The notes: generated by a model from the sequence alone, not told the origin. Numbered from the stretch's first letter, positions 1 to 6,458 are shown. The stretch is 9,669 nucleotides of DNA from an uncultured Mediterranea sp. (GCA_946007445.1 CAMGAL010000057.1:1-9669), one strand, 5' to 3'. Program-made: numbers and translations.

Positions 1-1531
1 TGTCATCATACTCCCGTCCGTTGGTCAGACCACCGCTCAGCGTAGCGTTAGCATTGACGTTCATTTCACCCCAGTTGATGATAGCGTTCGTCATATTGGC
101 ATTGACGTTCAGGGTACCCAAGTTGGTGATATCAGTTAGAATGTTAGTAGGAGCCGCATTGACGGTCAGCGTCGCACCTTCACCCACAGCCAAATCCACG
201 TCAGTGAATGTGAACTGATCCTTGTTATCCGAAGTAAATGTGAAGTTGCTACCCAGTGTCAATACCGGATTGTCATCCACATTAGCTTCCTTCCTAATAA
301 CCAAGCTGAAGATAGGCAACCTGGTTACCGTTACATCGTCTGTCAGCTCGAATGCTGCATTCTTGTTCAGGTAGCCTACGGCGTGGTCTGTCATAAACTT
401 CACGGCTGCATCCCATTCTTCAGTGCTTCCAATCAAGAATTTGTTGGGCAGAATCACGTTACCGCTGCCGTCCGTAGCAAAGTTCAGTTTGGCATCAACA
501 CCTACCACATTGTCTTTGAAATCTATGGCGTTGTCCAAAGAAACGTTTCTTGTATAGACACCTTCCGTGGTGTGTACTTCTAGCTGGAAATGCTGAATTG
601 AACCCTTTGGAACCATAATCCACAGCGAAGTAGTTGTTCCTTCCTGCAGGATTACGTCGCCTTCTACATCCAAGGCGAAAGCGCCTTTCGTAGCATCAGT
701 AGCTCCATCCGCTTTTTTGTTGCTGTAAATGTTTCCTGCCATCACACTTGTTTCCAAAGCTTGTAATTGAGCCTCCAATTCACTACTTTTGATGCTACCG
801 TCATTATTCAGGCTAACAGCGGTTCCCCAACCTACTGTAAACTTTGCGGCTGCGTCCAAATACCATACAGGAGTGTCGTAGGTATTGTCAGTCGTCTTGT
901 TAAAAGTCACTTTTGTCACTTTGGGAGCCACTCCTTCCGGAATATTGCTGGAAGCAATATCCACGCGCACGGGCGTATACAAGTTGACAAATTTCAGACC
1001 GAGGTTGTACGTTTGTGCCTTTTCATAGGTTACTCCCTTGGCCAAGTTGATGACGGGTGAAACCATCGTCATATAATTAGCGGCTTGTTCCAGTGCACTT
1101 TTTGTGCTGTTGGCATCATACACCTGCTTGGGTGCACCCAGAGGCAATCCCTTTCTATCCAGTACATCCTTATAGGAGTAATAGAACACGTACTCACCTT
1201 GTGTAATGGAGCTCTTGCTGCTGAAGGTAGAGGTCGTACCGCTTTGGTCAGCCACGAAAGGATAGTTGACGTATACGTTATCGCCTACAGCACCAGTACC
1301 ATCTACCATGGCTGCACCCAGCATATCGGTGTCCTTCTCCCATGTAAATTTATTCTCGCTGTTGATGCCCATTCTGGTTTCAGCGCCCACTTCAGGTTTC
1401 GCTGCGGCCAGCACCACATCGATTTTGCCGCGAGCATCCAGCGACGCGTCTTCGCTCAGGAACTCGTCATTTGTGCACGCCGTAAAAGCCAAAGGCAAGC
1501 ACAAAGCAGTTAAAATTGATTTTGTTCTCAT
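1..1531 (-). CDS. Fimbrillin-like surface lipoprotein (3' end outside window)
   Basis: The minus-strand frame stays open from an ATG at 1529-1531 to the left edge, giving 510 residues with no stop, so the C-terminus is missing. Residues 1-18 form a basic then hydrophobic signal peptide (MRTKSILTALCLPLAFTA). Cys19 is the likely lipidated residue, followed by TNDEF, an acidic stretch of the kind that sends Bacteroidetes lipoproteins to the cell surface. A T-R-M motif and a FTWEKDTDMLGA segment around residues 50-70 resemble the start of the mature region of fimbrillin-family (FimA/Mfa-type) proteins. Residues about 452-500 contain repeated T-x-N-V-N-A-N-like strands, suggesting a beta-solenoid tail. 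It follows the 45-residue peptide gene by 47 bp and probably shares its promoter. It is likely an adhesin or fimbrial subunit. The exact fimbrillin subfamily is not certain, and a generic beta-rich surface lipoprotein is the alternative. Confidence 0.8.
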   Translation of the reverse strand, partial: MRTKSILTALCLPLAFTACTNDEFLSEDASLDARGKIDVVLAAAKPEVGAETRMGINSENKFTWEKDTDMLGAAMVDGTGAVGDNVYVNYPFVADQSGTTSTFSSKSSITQGEYVFYYSYKDVLDRKGLPLGAPKQVYDANSTKSALEQAANYMTMVSPVINLAKGVTYEKAQTYNLGLKFVNLYTPVRVDIASSNIPEGVAPKVTKVTFNKTTDNTYDTPVWYLDAAAKFTVGWGTAVSLNNDGSIKSSELEAQLQALETSVMAGNIYSNKKADGATDATKGAFALDVEGDVILQEGTTTSLWIMVPKGSIQHFQLEVHTTEGVYTRNVSLDNAIDFKDNVVGVDAKLNFATDGSGNVILPNKFLIGSTEEWDAAVKFMTDHAVGYLNKNAAFELTDDVTVTRLPIFSLVIRKEANVDDNPVLTLGSNFTFTSDNKDQFTFTDVDLAVGEGATLTVNAAPTNILTDITNLGTLNVNANMTNAIINWGEMNVNANATLSGGLTNGREYDD

Positions 1532-1578
1532 TATAAACTCAATTAATTAATTAGTTATTTGATAATTCAATGTAGGTA

Positions 1579-1716
1579 TTAGATGTTTCCGCCTTCTTGT
1601 TCGCCGATTCCGCCGGCCTCAGCACCACTTCCGGCGAAGCCCACCTCGACGAGTGTCTCCACGATTTCCACCTCCGGAGCCACATACTTCATTTCCATTT
1701 TCATACTCATATACAT
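1579..1716 (-). CDS. Small 45-residue peptide with KYxxP motif and Gly/Glu-rich tail
   Basis: This short minus-strand ORF runs from an ATG at 1714-1716 to a TAA at 1579-1581. The first ten residues are MYMSMKMEMK, so ATG codons at 1710, 1704, 1698 and 1692 are alternative starts. The first is chosen because it lies about 35 nt below a very good promoter. The body reads KYVAPEVEIVETLVEVGFAG and is followed by a Gly/Glu/Ala-rich tail ending in GGNI. Short proteins with a K-Y-x-x-P-x-V start and a glycine-rich end are, as I recall, common in Bacteroidales next to fimbrillin-like lipoproteins, and their role is unknown. The Y-x-x-P pattern also resembles the leader motif of lasso-peptide precursors, which matters because lasso-type tailoring enzymes lie 4-6 kb away. 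There is no Cys. It is the first gene of a transcript with the downstream lipoprotein. That it is translated is likely; its function is inference. Confidence 0.72.
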   Translation of the reverse strand: MYMSMKMEMKYVAPEVEIVETLVEVGFAGSGAEAGGIGEQEGGNI

Positions 1717-1756
1717 TTTAGTTAGTTAATAATATAGAATTTCTGTTTAGAGTGCA

Positions 1757-1787
1757 CAAAAATAGGCATAAATTTCCCGAATACAAA
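1757..1787 (-). promoter_or_regulatory. Bacteroidetes-type promoter for the peptide-lipoprotein operon
   Basis: Read on the minus strand, TTTG (1784-1787) is followed after exactly 19 bp by TATTTTTG (1757-1764). This matches the Bacteroidetes housekeeping sigma consensus TTTG-N19-21-TAnnTTTG at every fixed position. Transcription should start near 1750, giving a leader of about 35 nt before the ATG at 1716. It is the best promoter on the left side of the window. Confidence 0.75.
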
Positions 1788-1850
1788 GAATCTTCGGATT
1801 ATTTATAGTTTTTTCTTTGTTTTTGGCCATTTGATGCCATTTTTGCGTTT

Positions 1851-1874
1851 AAAGAGGATGATCTCGACCTCTTT
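1851..1874. terminator. Small hairpin AAAGAGG/CCTCTTT, possible terminator
   Basis: AAAGAGG (1851-1857) pairs perfectly with CCTCTTT (1868-1874) across a 10-nt loop. A short T-run follows on the plus strand and a TTT on the minus strand. The stem is short and the T-tract poor, so termination is only a possibility. A leftward transcript from the toxin-antitoxin remnant would cross it before the peptide promoter. Confidence 0.25.
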
Positions 1875-2114
1875 TACATTTAAAAAATCTCTTTGTTTCT
1901 ACCATACACATACATATTAAGTTTATTACTCTGCACACGCATTCTCAAATAGGGGTGTGCTTTCAAACGCCAAAGGTACACATTCTATTCTTACTGACAA
2001 ACATTTCAAAAGGTTTTTTTGTGTTTTGGTTGAAAAAAAGTGCTTTTGAGGGGCTTTCAGGGGGATTTGAAGGAGTTTTTTAGTGTTTTTGGATGTAAGT
2101 TTTGTAGTTTGAAG

Positions 2115-2128
2115 GCCTGCTGGCAGGC
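2115..2128. repeat. Perfect 6-bp inverted repeat GCCTGC-TG-GCAGGC
   Basis: GCCTGC and GCAGGC are separated by only two bases, and flanking AA/TT could extend the pairing across a one-base bulge. No T-run follows on either strand, so it is not a typical terminator. It may be a protein-binding palindrome or chance. Confidence 0.35.
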
Positions 2129-2269
2129 TTCGGATGCGCCTGGGCGTACGTGAGCCTTTAATATTATAATAAGGTGGGTGCTTGCATTGGCGACTGAGTC
2201 TTTGGCAGCCCAGGGGATTCGTCCTCCTCCTTCCCTATTCTATATAAGCGGAGTTGGTGCGGAGAAGAT

Positions 2270-2302
2270 AGGGCGATGGTAGGGCGATGGTAGGAGGATG
2301 GT
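2270..2302. repeat. Three tandem copies of an 11-bp unit (AGGGCGATGGT)
   Basis: Two identical copies of AGGGCGATGGT (2270-2280 and 2281-2291) are followed by a third with two changes, AGGAGGATGGT (2292-2302). It lies in non-coding DNA 57 bp beyond the stop of the toxin remnant. Eleven bases is close to one helical turn, so a phased protein-binding array is possible, but a slippage repeat is equally likely. Confidence 0.8.
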
Positions 2303-2358
2303 AAGGGAAAGTCGGGAGGAAAATGTTTTTTCCTCGGGAGGGAGGTGGGAAAGGGGAA

Positions 2359-2786
2359 TCAAACCGTCTGCTGGCGATTGTAGTTGCTTATATGCCGCAG
2401 AATGCAGTCCTTGATTTCCCCCCAAGTGAAGGGAGCAATCATGTAGGCCAGAGGTTGCTGTTCCGCGTCGTGGAAGTATGCCAGGCTCATCAGGGCCCGA
2501 AGTTGACTATACTCTGGGTATTTCTGACGATAAAAGTCAAGAACCTGCTGCAACGTGTAGTGCTGAAGCAGAAAATAGATGTCGACAAAGTCCTTGCGAG
2601 AGCCCCGACCTTCTATGGCGTTGATTTTCATTGCTGCGATGTCTTGAGGAGTAGCCAGATGAAGTCCGTCAACCTCGTGGCATTCTGTGAGCCAAGGGTA
2701 TTTGCTGTAGTCTACAAAGAAGTACCGCCAACCAACCGCATCCCGCTTAGGACGGGAAGAGCGGACAACCGCTTCAAGAGTTCCAT
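2359..2786 (-). pseudogene. AbiEii-type nucleotidyltransferase toxin, internally deleted and frameshifted
   Basis: The original start is visible as an ATG at 2784-2786. It opens MELLKRLSALPVLSG and continues to LVGGTSL, the usual N-terminus of AbiEii/AbiGii toxins, whose first active-site motif is the GG(S/T) segment. A TAG at 2712-2714 then ends that frame. At almost the same point another frame picks up the family's C-terminal half: VDYSKYPWL, HLATPQDIAAMKINAI, KDFVDIYFLL, ending in QQTV at 2359. The expected middle, with the S-x-D-x-D-L-F catalytic aspartates and about 70-90 residues, is absent, so a deletion that is not a multiple of three joined the two parts. The start lies inside the antitoxin gene (13-bp overlap), the normal translational coupling of such pairs. 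The remnant should be unable to transfer nucleotides. A longer ATG-started frame reaching upstream through the antitoxin gene exists but is antitoxin sequence out of frame. Confidence 0.8.
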
Positions 2787-3082
2787 GGTGTGGGGTTCGA
2801 TTGTGCTGTATGATAACATCTATACTCCTCCGGACACGTGTGGCTAATGCAGCAAATGAATGACAGACAGACGGGGTCGAGCGTACGTAACTGCTTGCAT
2901 TCTTCGACGATACGTGGCAGACCGTAGTAGGAGACGATGGCTTTCCAGTCGTTGAACTCTCCGTATTCGAGTACGCGCTGGATGAAGAAGGCGGCCTGCT
3001 TATCGAAGTCGATCTGCCGTCGGTCAACATCCCAAAAGAGAGTTTGGGACAATTTGTCTGTCAAGTCATCCGTTTGTGTCAT
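2774..3082 (-). CDS. DUF6922-like antitoxin partner of the AbiEii toxin remnant
   Basis: This is a complete 102-residue protein. Features seen: LFWDVD at 15-20, RVLEYG at 36-41, a conserved-looking W46 in NDWKAIVSYYGL, LRTLDP at 65-70, LSFICCIS at 73-80, and an N-P-x-P-W-N-S end. Small proteins with this LFWD(V/T)D start and RVLEYG segment are typically encoded just upstream of AbiEii-type nucleotidyltransferases in Bacteroidetes and are taken to be their antitoxin or partner. The ATG at 3080-3082 is preferred over a GTG two codons upstream (3086-3088). The gene is driven by a TAnnTTTG promoter at 3108-3115, and the ABC exporter promoter points the other way. The reading frame shows no damage although its toxin is broken, so either the deletion is recent or the protein has another use. 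The family name is recalled from sequence patterns and was not searched. Confidence 0.75.
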   Translation of the reverse strand: MTQTDDLTDKLSQTLFWDVDRRQIDFDKQAAFFIQRVLEYGEFNDWKAIVSYYGLPRIVEECKQLRTLDPVCLSFICCISHTCPEEYRCYHTAQSNPTPWNS

Positions 3083-3107
3083 TTTCACTTACATGATTTA
3101 TCGGTCA

Positions 3108-3139
3108 CAAATATAGGTGTTTCGGCGGGAGGATGCAAG
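3108..3139 (-). promoter_or_regulatory. Promoter for the antitoxin gene
   Basis: On the minus strand CTTG (3136-3139, one mismatch to TTTG) precedes TATATTTG (3108-3115, full TAnnTTTG match) by 20 bp. The start of transcription would be near 3101, about 20 nt before the ATG at 3082. Confidence 0.55.
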
Positions 3140-3158
3140 AGATACGAAATAAAATTGC

Positions 3159-3166
3159 TATTTTTG
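3159..3166 (+). promoter_or_regulatory. -7 element upstream of the ABC exporter
   Basis: TATTTTTG matches TAnnTTTG and ends 24 bp before the chosen start at 3191. No TTTG is found 19-21 bp upstream, so the promoter is incomplete by consensus. The following bases, GCAGC, are shared with the element before the recombinase gene (8167-8174). Confidence 0.45.
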
Positions 3167-3190
3167 CAGCGTAATCGGAATGGAAGCGCA

Positions 3191-4837
3191 ATGATGTGGA
3201 AGGAAATCTACGGCTTGTTGCCCCGAAGCGAACGGCGCAGGGGGGCGTGGGTGGCACTGACGGTGCTGCTCCGCTCGCTGCTGGACTTTGCGGGGGTGGC
3301 GGCGCTGATTCCTGTGCTGGTGATGGTGATGGGCCGCGAGCCGGACGTGAGGCGCGGGCTGCTGCTCTGCGGAGCGGTGCTGGCGTTCGTGCTGGTGAAG
3401 AATGCGGTGGTCATCCGGCTGGCACGCTTTCAGAGCGGATTCCTGCTGGCGCTGTACCGACGCTTCAGCCGGCAGATGTTCTGCAACTACTATCGGCGCG
3501 GACTGCTGTTCCTCAAGGGGAAGAGCAGCGTGCAGCTGGGGCATGAGGTGAACTATGTGTGCTACGTGTTCAGCCTCAGCGTGTTGTCTCCCCTGCTGAG
3601 GATGGGGAGCGACGCCATCCTGCTGCTGATGATGGTGGTGGCGCTGGTGGTGTGGGAACCGGTGGCGGGGCTGCTGCTCTGCCTGGGCTTCGTGCCCATC
3701 GTGATGGTCTATGTGGGCCTGGTGAGGGGTAGGCTGCGCCGCTACGGAGCCGAGGAGCTGGAGGCTCGCCGCCGCCAGAGCCGCACGGTGGTGGAGGCGC
3801 TACGGGGGTATGTGGAGCTGGAGATCAGCGGTGCCTTCGGCGACTCGCTGCGTTCGTTCGACGCGGGGCTGGAGGTGATCAACCGCAGCCGCCTGCGGAT
3901 GGAGACGATGCAGCTCTTCCCGATGTTCCTCAGCGAGGCCTCCATCGTGGTGGGTCTGGCTCTGCTGATGGGTGTGGGTGGCGGCGACCTGGGGGTGGTG
4001 AGCGGTGTGTTTGCCATCGCGGCCTACCGCATGATACCGGCCGTGCGCGGCTTGCTGAACAGCTGGAGCACGCTGCAGAATGCGTCATACAGCATCGACG
4101 TGGTGGCCGAGGGCATCCGCGAAGAGCCTGCCGAGGCGGAACCGACTCCGGCGGAGGAGATCCAGGACTTCGGCAACGGACTGGAGGTGAAGGGATTGAG
4201 CTTCGCCTTCCCCGACGGCGGGGTACTGCTCCGAGGGCTGGACTTCCAGGTGAAGCGGGGCGAGCGCATCGGTCTGCAGGGGCCCAGCGGGTCGGGCAAA
4301 TCGACGCTGTTCAACCTGCTGTTGGGATTCCTGCCTCCCACGGAGGGGGAAATCTGCATCGGCGGACGGAGGCTGACACCGGCCAACCGACGCAGCTGGC
4401 ACCGGCTGGTGGGGTATGTGCCGCAGGAGATATTCATCATCCAAGGCTCTCTGGCCGAGAACATTGCCTTGGGCAGGGAGGTGGAGCCGCAACGCATCCG
4501 CCGCGTGCTGGAGCAGGTGCAGCTGCGCGAATGGGCCGAGGTCCTGCCGCAGGGCATCGACACGCCTTTAGGCGAATACGGCAGCCGCCTGAGCGGAGGG
4601 CAGAAGCAGCGCATCGGCATTGCGCGGGCGCTCTACAAGGAAGCGGAGGTGCTCTTCTTCGACGAGGCGACTTCGGCCCTCGACAACGAGACGGAACGGG
4701 AAATCAATCTGGCGCTGGAACAGCTGTCGGAACGACATAAGGAGCTGACGATGATTATTATCGCACATCGAGATAGTTCTTTGAGATTTTGCAACCGGGT
4801 GGTGCAGCTGAAAGGAGGTGGTGGGTGCAGCGGGTAA
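3191..4837 (+). CDS. ABC exporter half-transporter (membrane domain fused to ATPase)
   Basis: The 548-residue inner-membrane protein uses ATP hydrolysis to export a substrate and should act as a homodimer. Residues 1-320 hold hydrophobic segments (about 18-47, 55-75, 142-178, 251-290) of an exporter membrane domain. The ATPase domain follows: Walker A GPSGSGKST (364-372), Q-loop Gln412 in GYVPQE, signature LSGGQ (467-471), Walker B EVLFFDEA with Asp491/Glu492, D-loop SALD, and switch His526. All catalytic residues are present. There is no C39 peptidase domain, so it does not itself cleave double-glycine leaders. The ATG at 3191 is chosen because it follows the -7 box at 3159-3166; an open frame extends upstream to 3044 but would start before that promoter. 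ATG at 3194 is equally possible. The C-terminal tail KGGGGCSG is odd and may have been remade by the neighbouring DUF559 insertion. Lipid or peptide export both fit; the HPr-kinase-like and peptidase genes downstream favour a peptide. Confidence 0.88.
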   Translation: MMWKEIYGLLPRSERRRGAWVALTVLLRSLLDFAGVAALIPVLVMVMGREPDVRRGLLLCGAVLAFVLVKNAVVIRLARFQSGFLLALYRRFSRQMFCNYYRRGLLFLKGKSSVQLGHEVNYVCYVFSLSVLSPLLRMGSDAILLLMMVVALVVWEPVAGLLLCLGFVPIVMVYVGLVRGRLRRYGAEELEARRRQSRTVVEALRGYVELEISGAFGDSLRSFDAGLEVINRSRLRMETMQLFPMFLSEASIVVGLALLMGVGGGDLGVVSGVFAIAAYRMIPAVRGLLNSWSTLQNASYSIDVVAEGIREEPAEAEPTPAEEIQDFGNGLEVKGLSFAFPDGGVLLRGLDFQVKRGERIGLQGPSGSGKSTLFNLLLGFLPPTEGEICIGGRRLTPANRRSWHRLVGYVPQEIFIIQGSLAENIALGREVEPQRIRRVLEQVQLREWAEVLPQGIDTPLGEYGSRLSGGQKQRIGIARALYKEAEVLFFDEATSALDNETEREINLALEQLSERHKELTMIIIAHRDSSLRFCNRVVQLKGGGGCSG

Positions 4838-5199
4838 TGAACCTGCAGGAACAGGCCAACCTGCGGAGGACGCTTCGACGGGAGTTGACGCCGGCAGAGG
4901 CTACCTTGTGGCGTATGCTGAAGGGCGGCCAATTGCGCGAGTTGAAGTTTCGCAGGCAGCACTCGGTGGGGGCGTACATCCTGGACTTCTAATGTCCGCA
5001 TCTGCGACTGGGCATCGATCTCGACGGCCAGTCGCATGAGGGACAAGGGTATAAGGATGAGGAGCGTACGGCCTTTCTGCAGCGGAAGAAGGGAATTACT
5101 ATCCTCCGTTACGAGAATCGAGTGGTGTTTGAGCAACCTGAGACGATACTGAACGGTATCTTGCAGTTTGCTGAGGAGCATGAGGGGGAATTGAGGTGA
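4837..5199 (+). pseudogene. DUF559 endonuclease-like gene with in-frame TAA at codon 52
   Basis: The ATG shares its A with the ABC exporter's TAA stop (4835-4837). The first 51 codons give a typical DUF559 start: LRRELTPAEATLWRML, then LKFRRQHSVGAYILDF. A TAA at 4990-4992 ends this, yet the same frame continues without another stop to a TGA at 5197-5199 with the rest of the family: CPHLRLGIDLDGQSHE, DEERTAFLQRKKGITILRYEN and FEQPETILNGI. In intact relatives the motif reads DFYCP, so the stop sits where Tyr belongs and needs only one base change (TAT or TAC to TAA). The total of 120 codons equals the normal family length. DUF559 proteins resemble very-short-patch-repair endonucleases of the PD-(D/E)XK fold, and their role is poorly known. 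The gene is followed directly by palindromic repeats. Readthrough is unlikely, because other genes here use TAA as an ordinary stop. Confidence 0.85.
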
Positions 5200-5207
5200 C
5201 TACGTTC

Positions 5208-5240
5208 CTTGTGGGTGTTCTCTACCACCCCGTCACTCCG
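5208..5240. repeat. 33-bp direct repeat, copy 1
   Basis: The sequence begins CTTGTGGGTGTTCTCTACCA and ends CCCCGTCACTCCG. It is identical over all 33 bases to 5319-5351, offset 111 bp. It starts 8 bp after the end of the broken DUF559 gene. Positions 5211-5229 also occur inverted, with one mismatch, at 5511-5529. Confidence 0.95.
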
Positions 5241-5318
5241 GTTTTCTCGTTATTGGGAGAGAGCAACTTCCCAGGAGGAGAGACAGGAAGAATGGAGGGA
5301 GAATAAAGGCGAATGGCT

Positions 5319-5351
5319 CTTGTGGGTGTTCTCTACCACCCCGTCACTCCG
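5319..5351. repeat. 33-bp direct repeat, copy 2
   Basis: It is identical to 5208-5240. Its last bases form part of the palindrome GTCAC-TCC-GTGAC (5343-5355), which copy 1 lacks because its sequence diverges at that point. Copy 2 and the inverted match at 5511-5529 bound a segment of about 210 bp. Confidence 0.95.
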
Positions 5352-5603
5352 TGACACCCCTCCTCCCAGGAGGAGGGGAGTTGAGAAGCAAAGAATTCTC
5401 CTTCTCCTCTCCGACTCTCCCGTTATCGGGGGAGAACGACCTCCCAGAAGGAGAGGAGTTGGGAGGAAAGAGCTCTCCTCCTCCGGGGAGGAGGAGTACC
5501 CGAAGGGGGAGGTGGTAGGGAACACCCACGGAAGGCACAGCGAGATTGTGAACACAACAAGCTGATTCTTGATTGTTAGTTTTTAATTATTTGTCGAATA
5601 GTT

Positions 5604-6458
5604 ATGACAGATTACATCATTGCGGGACACCGCATACGCATAGAGGGAAACGAGGCCTGGAGGCAGGTGGTGAGCAGCCTGGAGGGATTCAAGCCCTTTG
5701 AGGCCAGAGAGGAGGGAGAGCCGGTAGCCACCTTCTGCTACACCGAGGAAGAGGCTCCGCAACGCACGGAGATACAGTATGAAAGCGGAGTGGATGGCAT
5801 CGTGGACTGCTTCGGACGATACGCCGAGGGCTACCTCTTCACGATGACTCCGCCCGAAGGCGAACCCCTGCAGTTGTGGCGGAAAGATGGCGAGACGACT
5901 CTCCGCTTTCACGGCAACCTGATGCCCCGGCTGGTGCGCTTCGCCCTCTGGATTGCCTACGGACTGGCCACACTGCCCTATCGCACCGTGGCCATCCACA
6001 CCAGCGTCATCCAGTATCGGGGGCGGACGGTCATCTTTCTGGGCGAGAGCGGCACAGGCAAGAGTACGCACACCCGCCTGTGGCGTGAACACATCGAGGG
6101 GGCGGTGCTGCTCAACGACGACAGCCCCATCCTGCGCATCGTGGACGGACAGCCGCGCATGTTCGGCAGTCCCTGGAGCGGCAAGACCCCCTGCTACAAG
6201 GACGAGGATTACCCCCTGGCGGCGTGCGTGCGCCTCTCGCAGGCCCCCTACAACCGCATCGAGCGGCTCAACGTGCGGCAGGCCTATGCGGCGCTGCACC
6301 CCTCTTGTCCGCCCGACTTTGCCTACGACGACCGCCTCTACGACTCCATCAGCGAGACGCTGAGCGACGTGCTCTCCACCACTCCTGTGTTTCACCTGGC
6401 TTGTCTGCCCGATGCCGATGCGGCGCGGCTCTCTTGCCAAACGGTCTTCGGCGCATGA
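5604..6458 (+). CDS. HPr-kinase/lasso-peptide-kinase-like protein
   Basis: This 284-residue cytoplasmic protein has the C-terminal kinase core of HPr kinase/phosphorylase. Motifs in order: IHTSV with His132, P-loop GESGTGKST (147-155), NDDSP (171-175), and GSPWSGKTP (188-196). The regulatory N-terminal domain of true HPr kinases is absent and replaced by about 120 unrelated residues. Close functional relatives act in lasso-peptide clusters, phosphorylating the C-terminal residue of the precursor; others occur in exosortase and surface-polymer loci. The likely reaction is ATP-dependent phosphorylation of a peptide or protein Ser. The downstream peptidase gene starts inside its stop codon (ATGA overlap), so they are translated as a unit. 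The ATG at 5604 is the only reasonable start, and no clear TAnnTTTG promoter precedes it, so transcription may come from the ABC gene across the repeats. The kinase-core assignment is secure; the substrate is unknown. Confidence 0.85.
   Translation: MTDYIIAGHRIRIEGNEAWRQVVSSLEGFKPFEAREEGEPVATFCYTEEEAPQRTEIQYESGVDGIVDCFGRYAEGYLFTMTPPEGEPLQLWRKDGETTLRFHGNLMPRLVRFALWIAYGLATLPYRTVAIHTSVIQYRGRTVIFLGESGTGKSTHTRLWREHIEGAVLLNDDSPILRIVDGQPRMFGSPWSGKTPCYKDEDYPLAACVRLSQAPYNRIERLNVRQAYAALHPSCPPDFAYDDRLYDSISETLSDVLSTTPVFHLACLPDADAARLSCQTVFGA

Larger units (their letters stand above)
1717..2358. other. Long intergenic region without a convincing gene
   Basis: About 640 bp separate the peptide promoter from the end of the broken toxin gene. 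Open frames here are short and have no recognisable product. Besides the promoter at 1757-1787 it holds two small hairpins (1851-1874 and 2115-2128) and an 11-bp tandem repeat (2270-2302). The left half is AT-rich with T-runs; the right half is purine-biased. I see no tRNA- or rRNA-like sequence. Confidence 0.6.
5208..5534. repeat. Palindrome-rich repeat array ending in inverted repeats
   Basis: This non-coding segment is bounded by GTGGGTGTTCTCTACCACC (5211-5229) and its inverted copy (5511-5529, 18 of 19 matching). Inside are two perfect 10-bp stems with 2-nt loops: CCCCTCCTCC/GGAGGAGGGG (5357-5378) and CTCCTCCTCC/GGAGGAGGAG (5475-5496). A third module contains CGTTAT flanked by CTC/GAG runs and occurs twice in diverged form (about 5243-5285 and 5416-5457). 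It looks like a small MITE- or REP-like element in which one arm has been duplicated. Open frames through it give low-complexity Pro/Leu/Ser/Arg peptides and are not genes. It separates the ABC/DUF559 pair from the HPr-kinase-like gene by about 400 bp. Strong hairpins could also stop or slow transcription. Confidence 0.8.

Noticed and set aside
1860..2110. Possible small RNA or riboswitch in the AT-rich intergenic stretch.
   Set aside because: Apart from one weak 7-bp hairpin there is no recognisable conserved fold and no promoter pair I could place.
2359..3030. A single 223-residue toxin protein starting at 3030.
   Set aside because: Its first 80 or so residues are the antitoxin gene read out of frame (Ser/Thr-rich, no motif). 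The genuine toxin start is the ATG at 2784-2786.
3044..3190. Upstream ATG extending the ABC exporter by 49 residues.
   Set aside because: The extension crosses the divergent antitoxin promoter and the exporter's own -7 box, and it adds no exporter-like sequence.
5208..5351. Two 33-bp identical repeats separated by about 78 bp, CRISPR-like at first sight.
   Set aside because: There are only two direct copies, the spacing is too long, the repeat is part of a palindromic element with an inverted copy, and no cas gene is present.
5209..5565. 118-codon plus-strand open frame through the repeats.
   Set aside because: The translation simply repeats the palindromic DNA as low-complexity Ser/Arg/Glu sequence; overlapping open frames on the other strand show the same effect.
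5583..6440. Minus-strand 285-codon open frame over the kinase gene.
   Set aside because: The plus strand holds a clear P-loop and HPr-kinase motifs; the opposite frame shows none and starts without a promoter.
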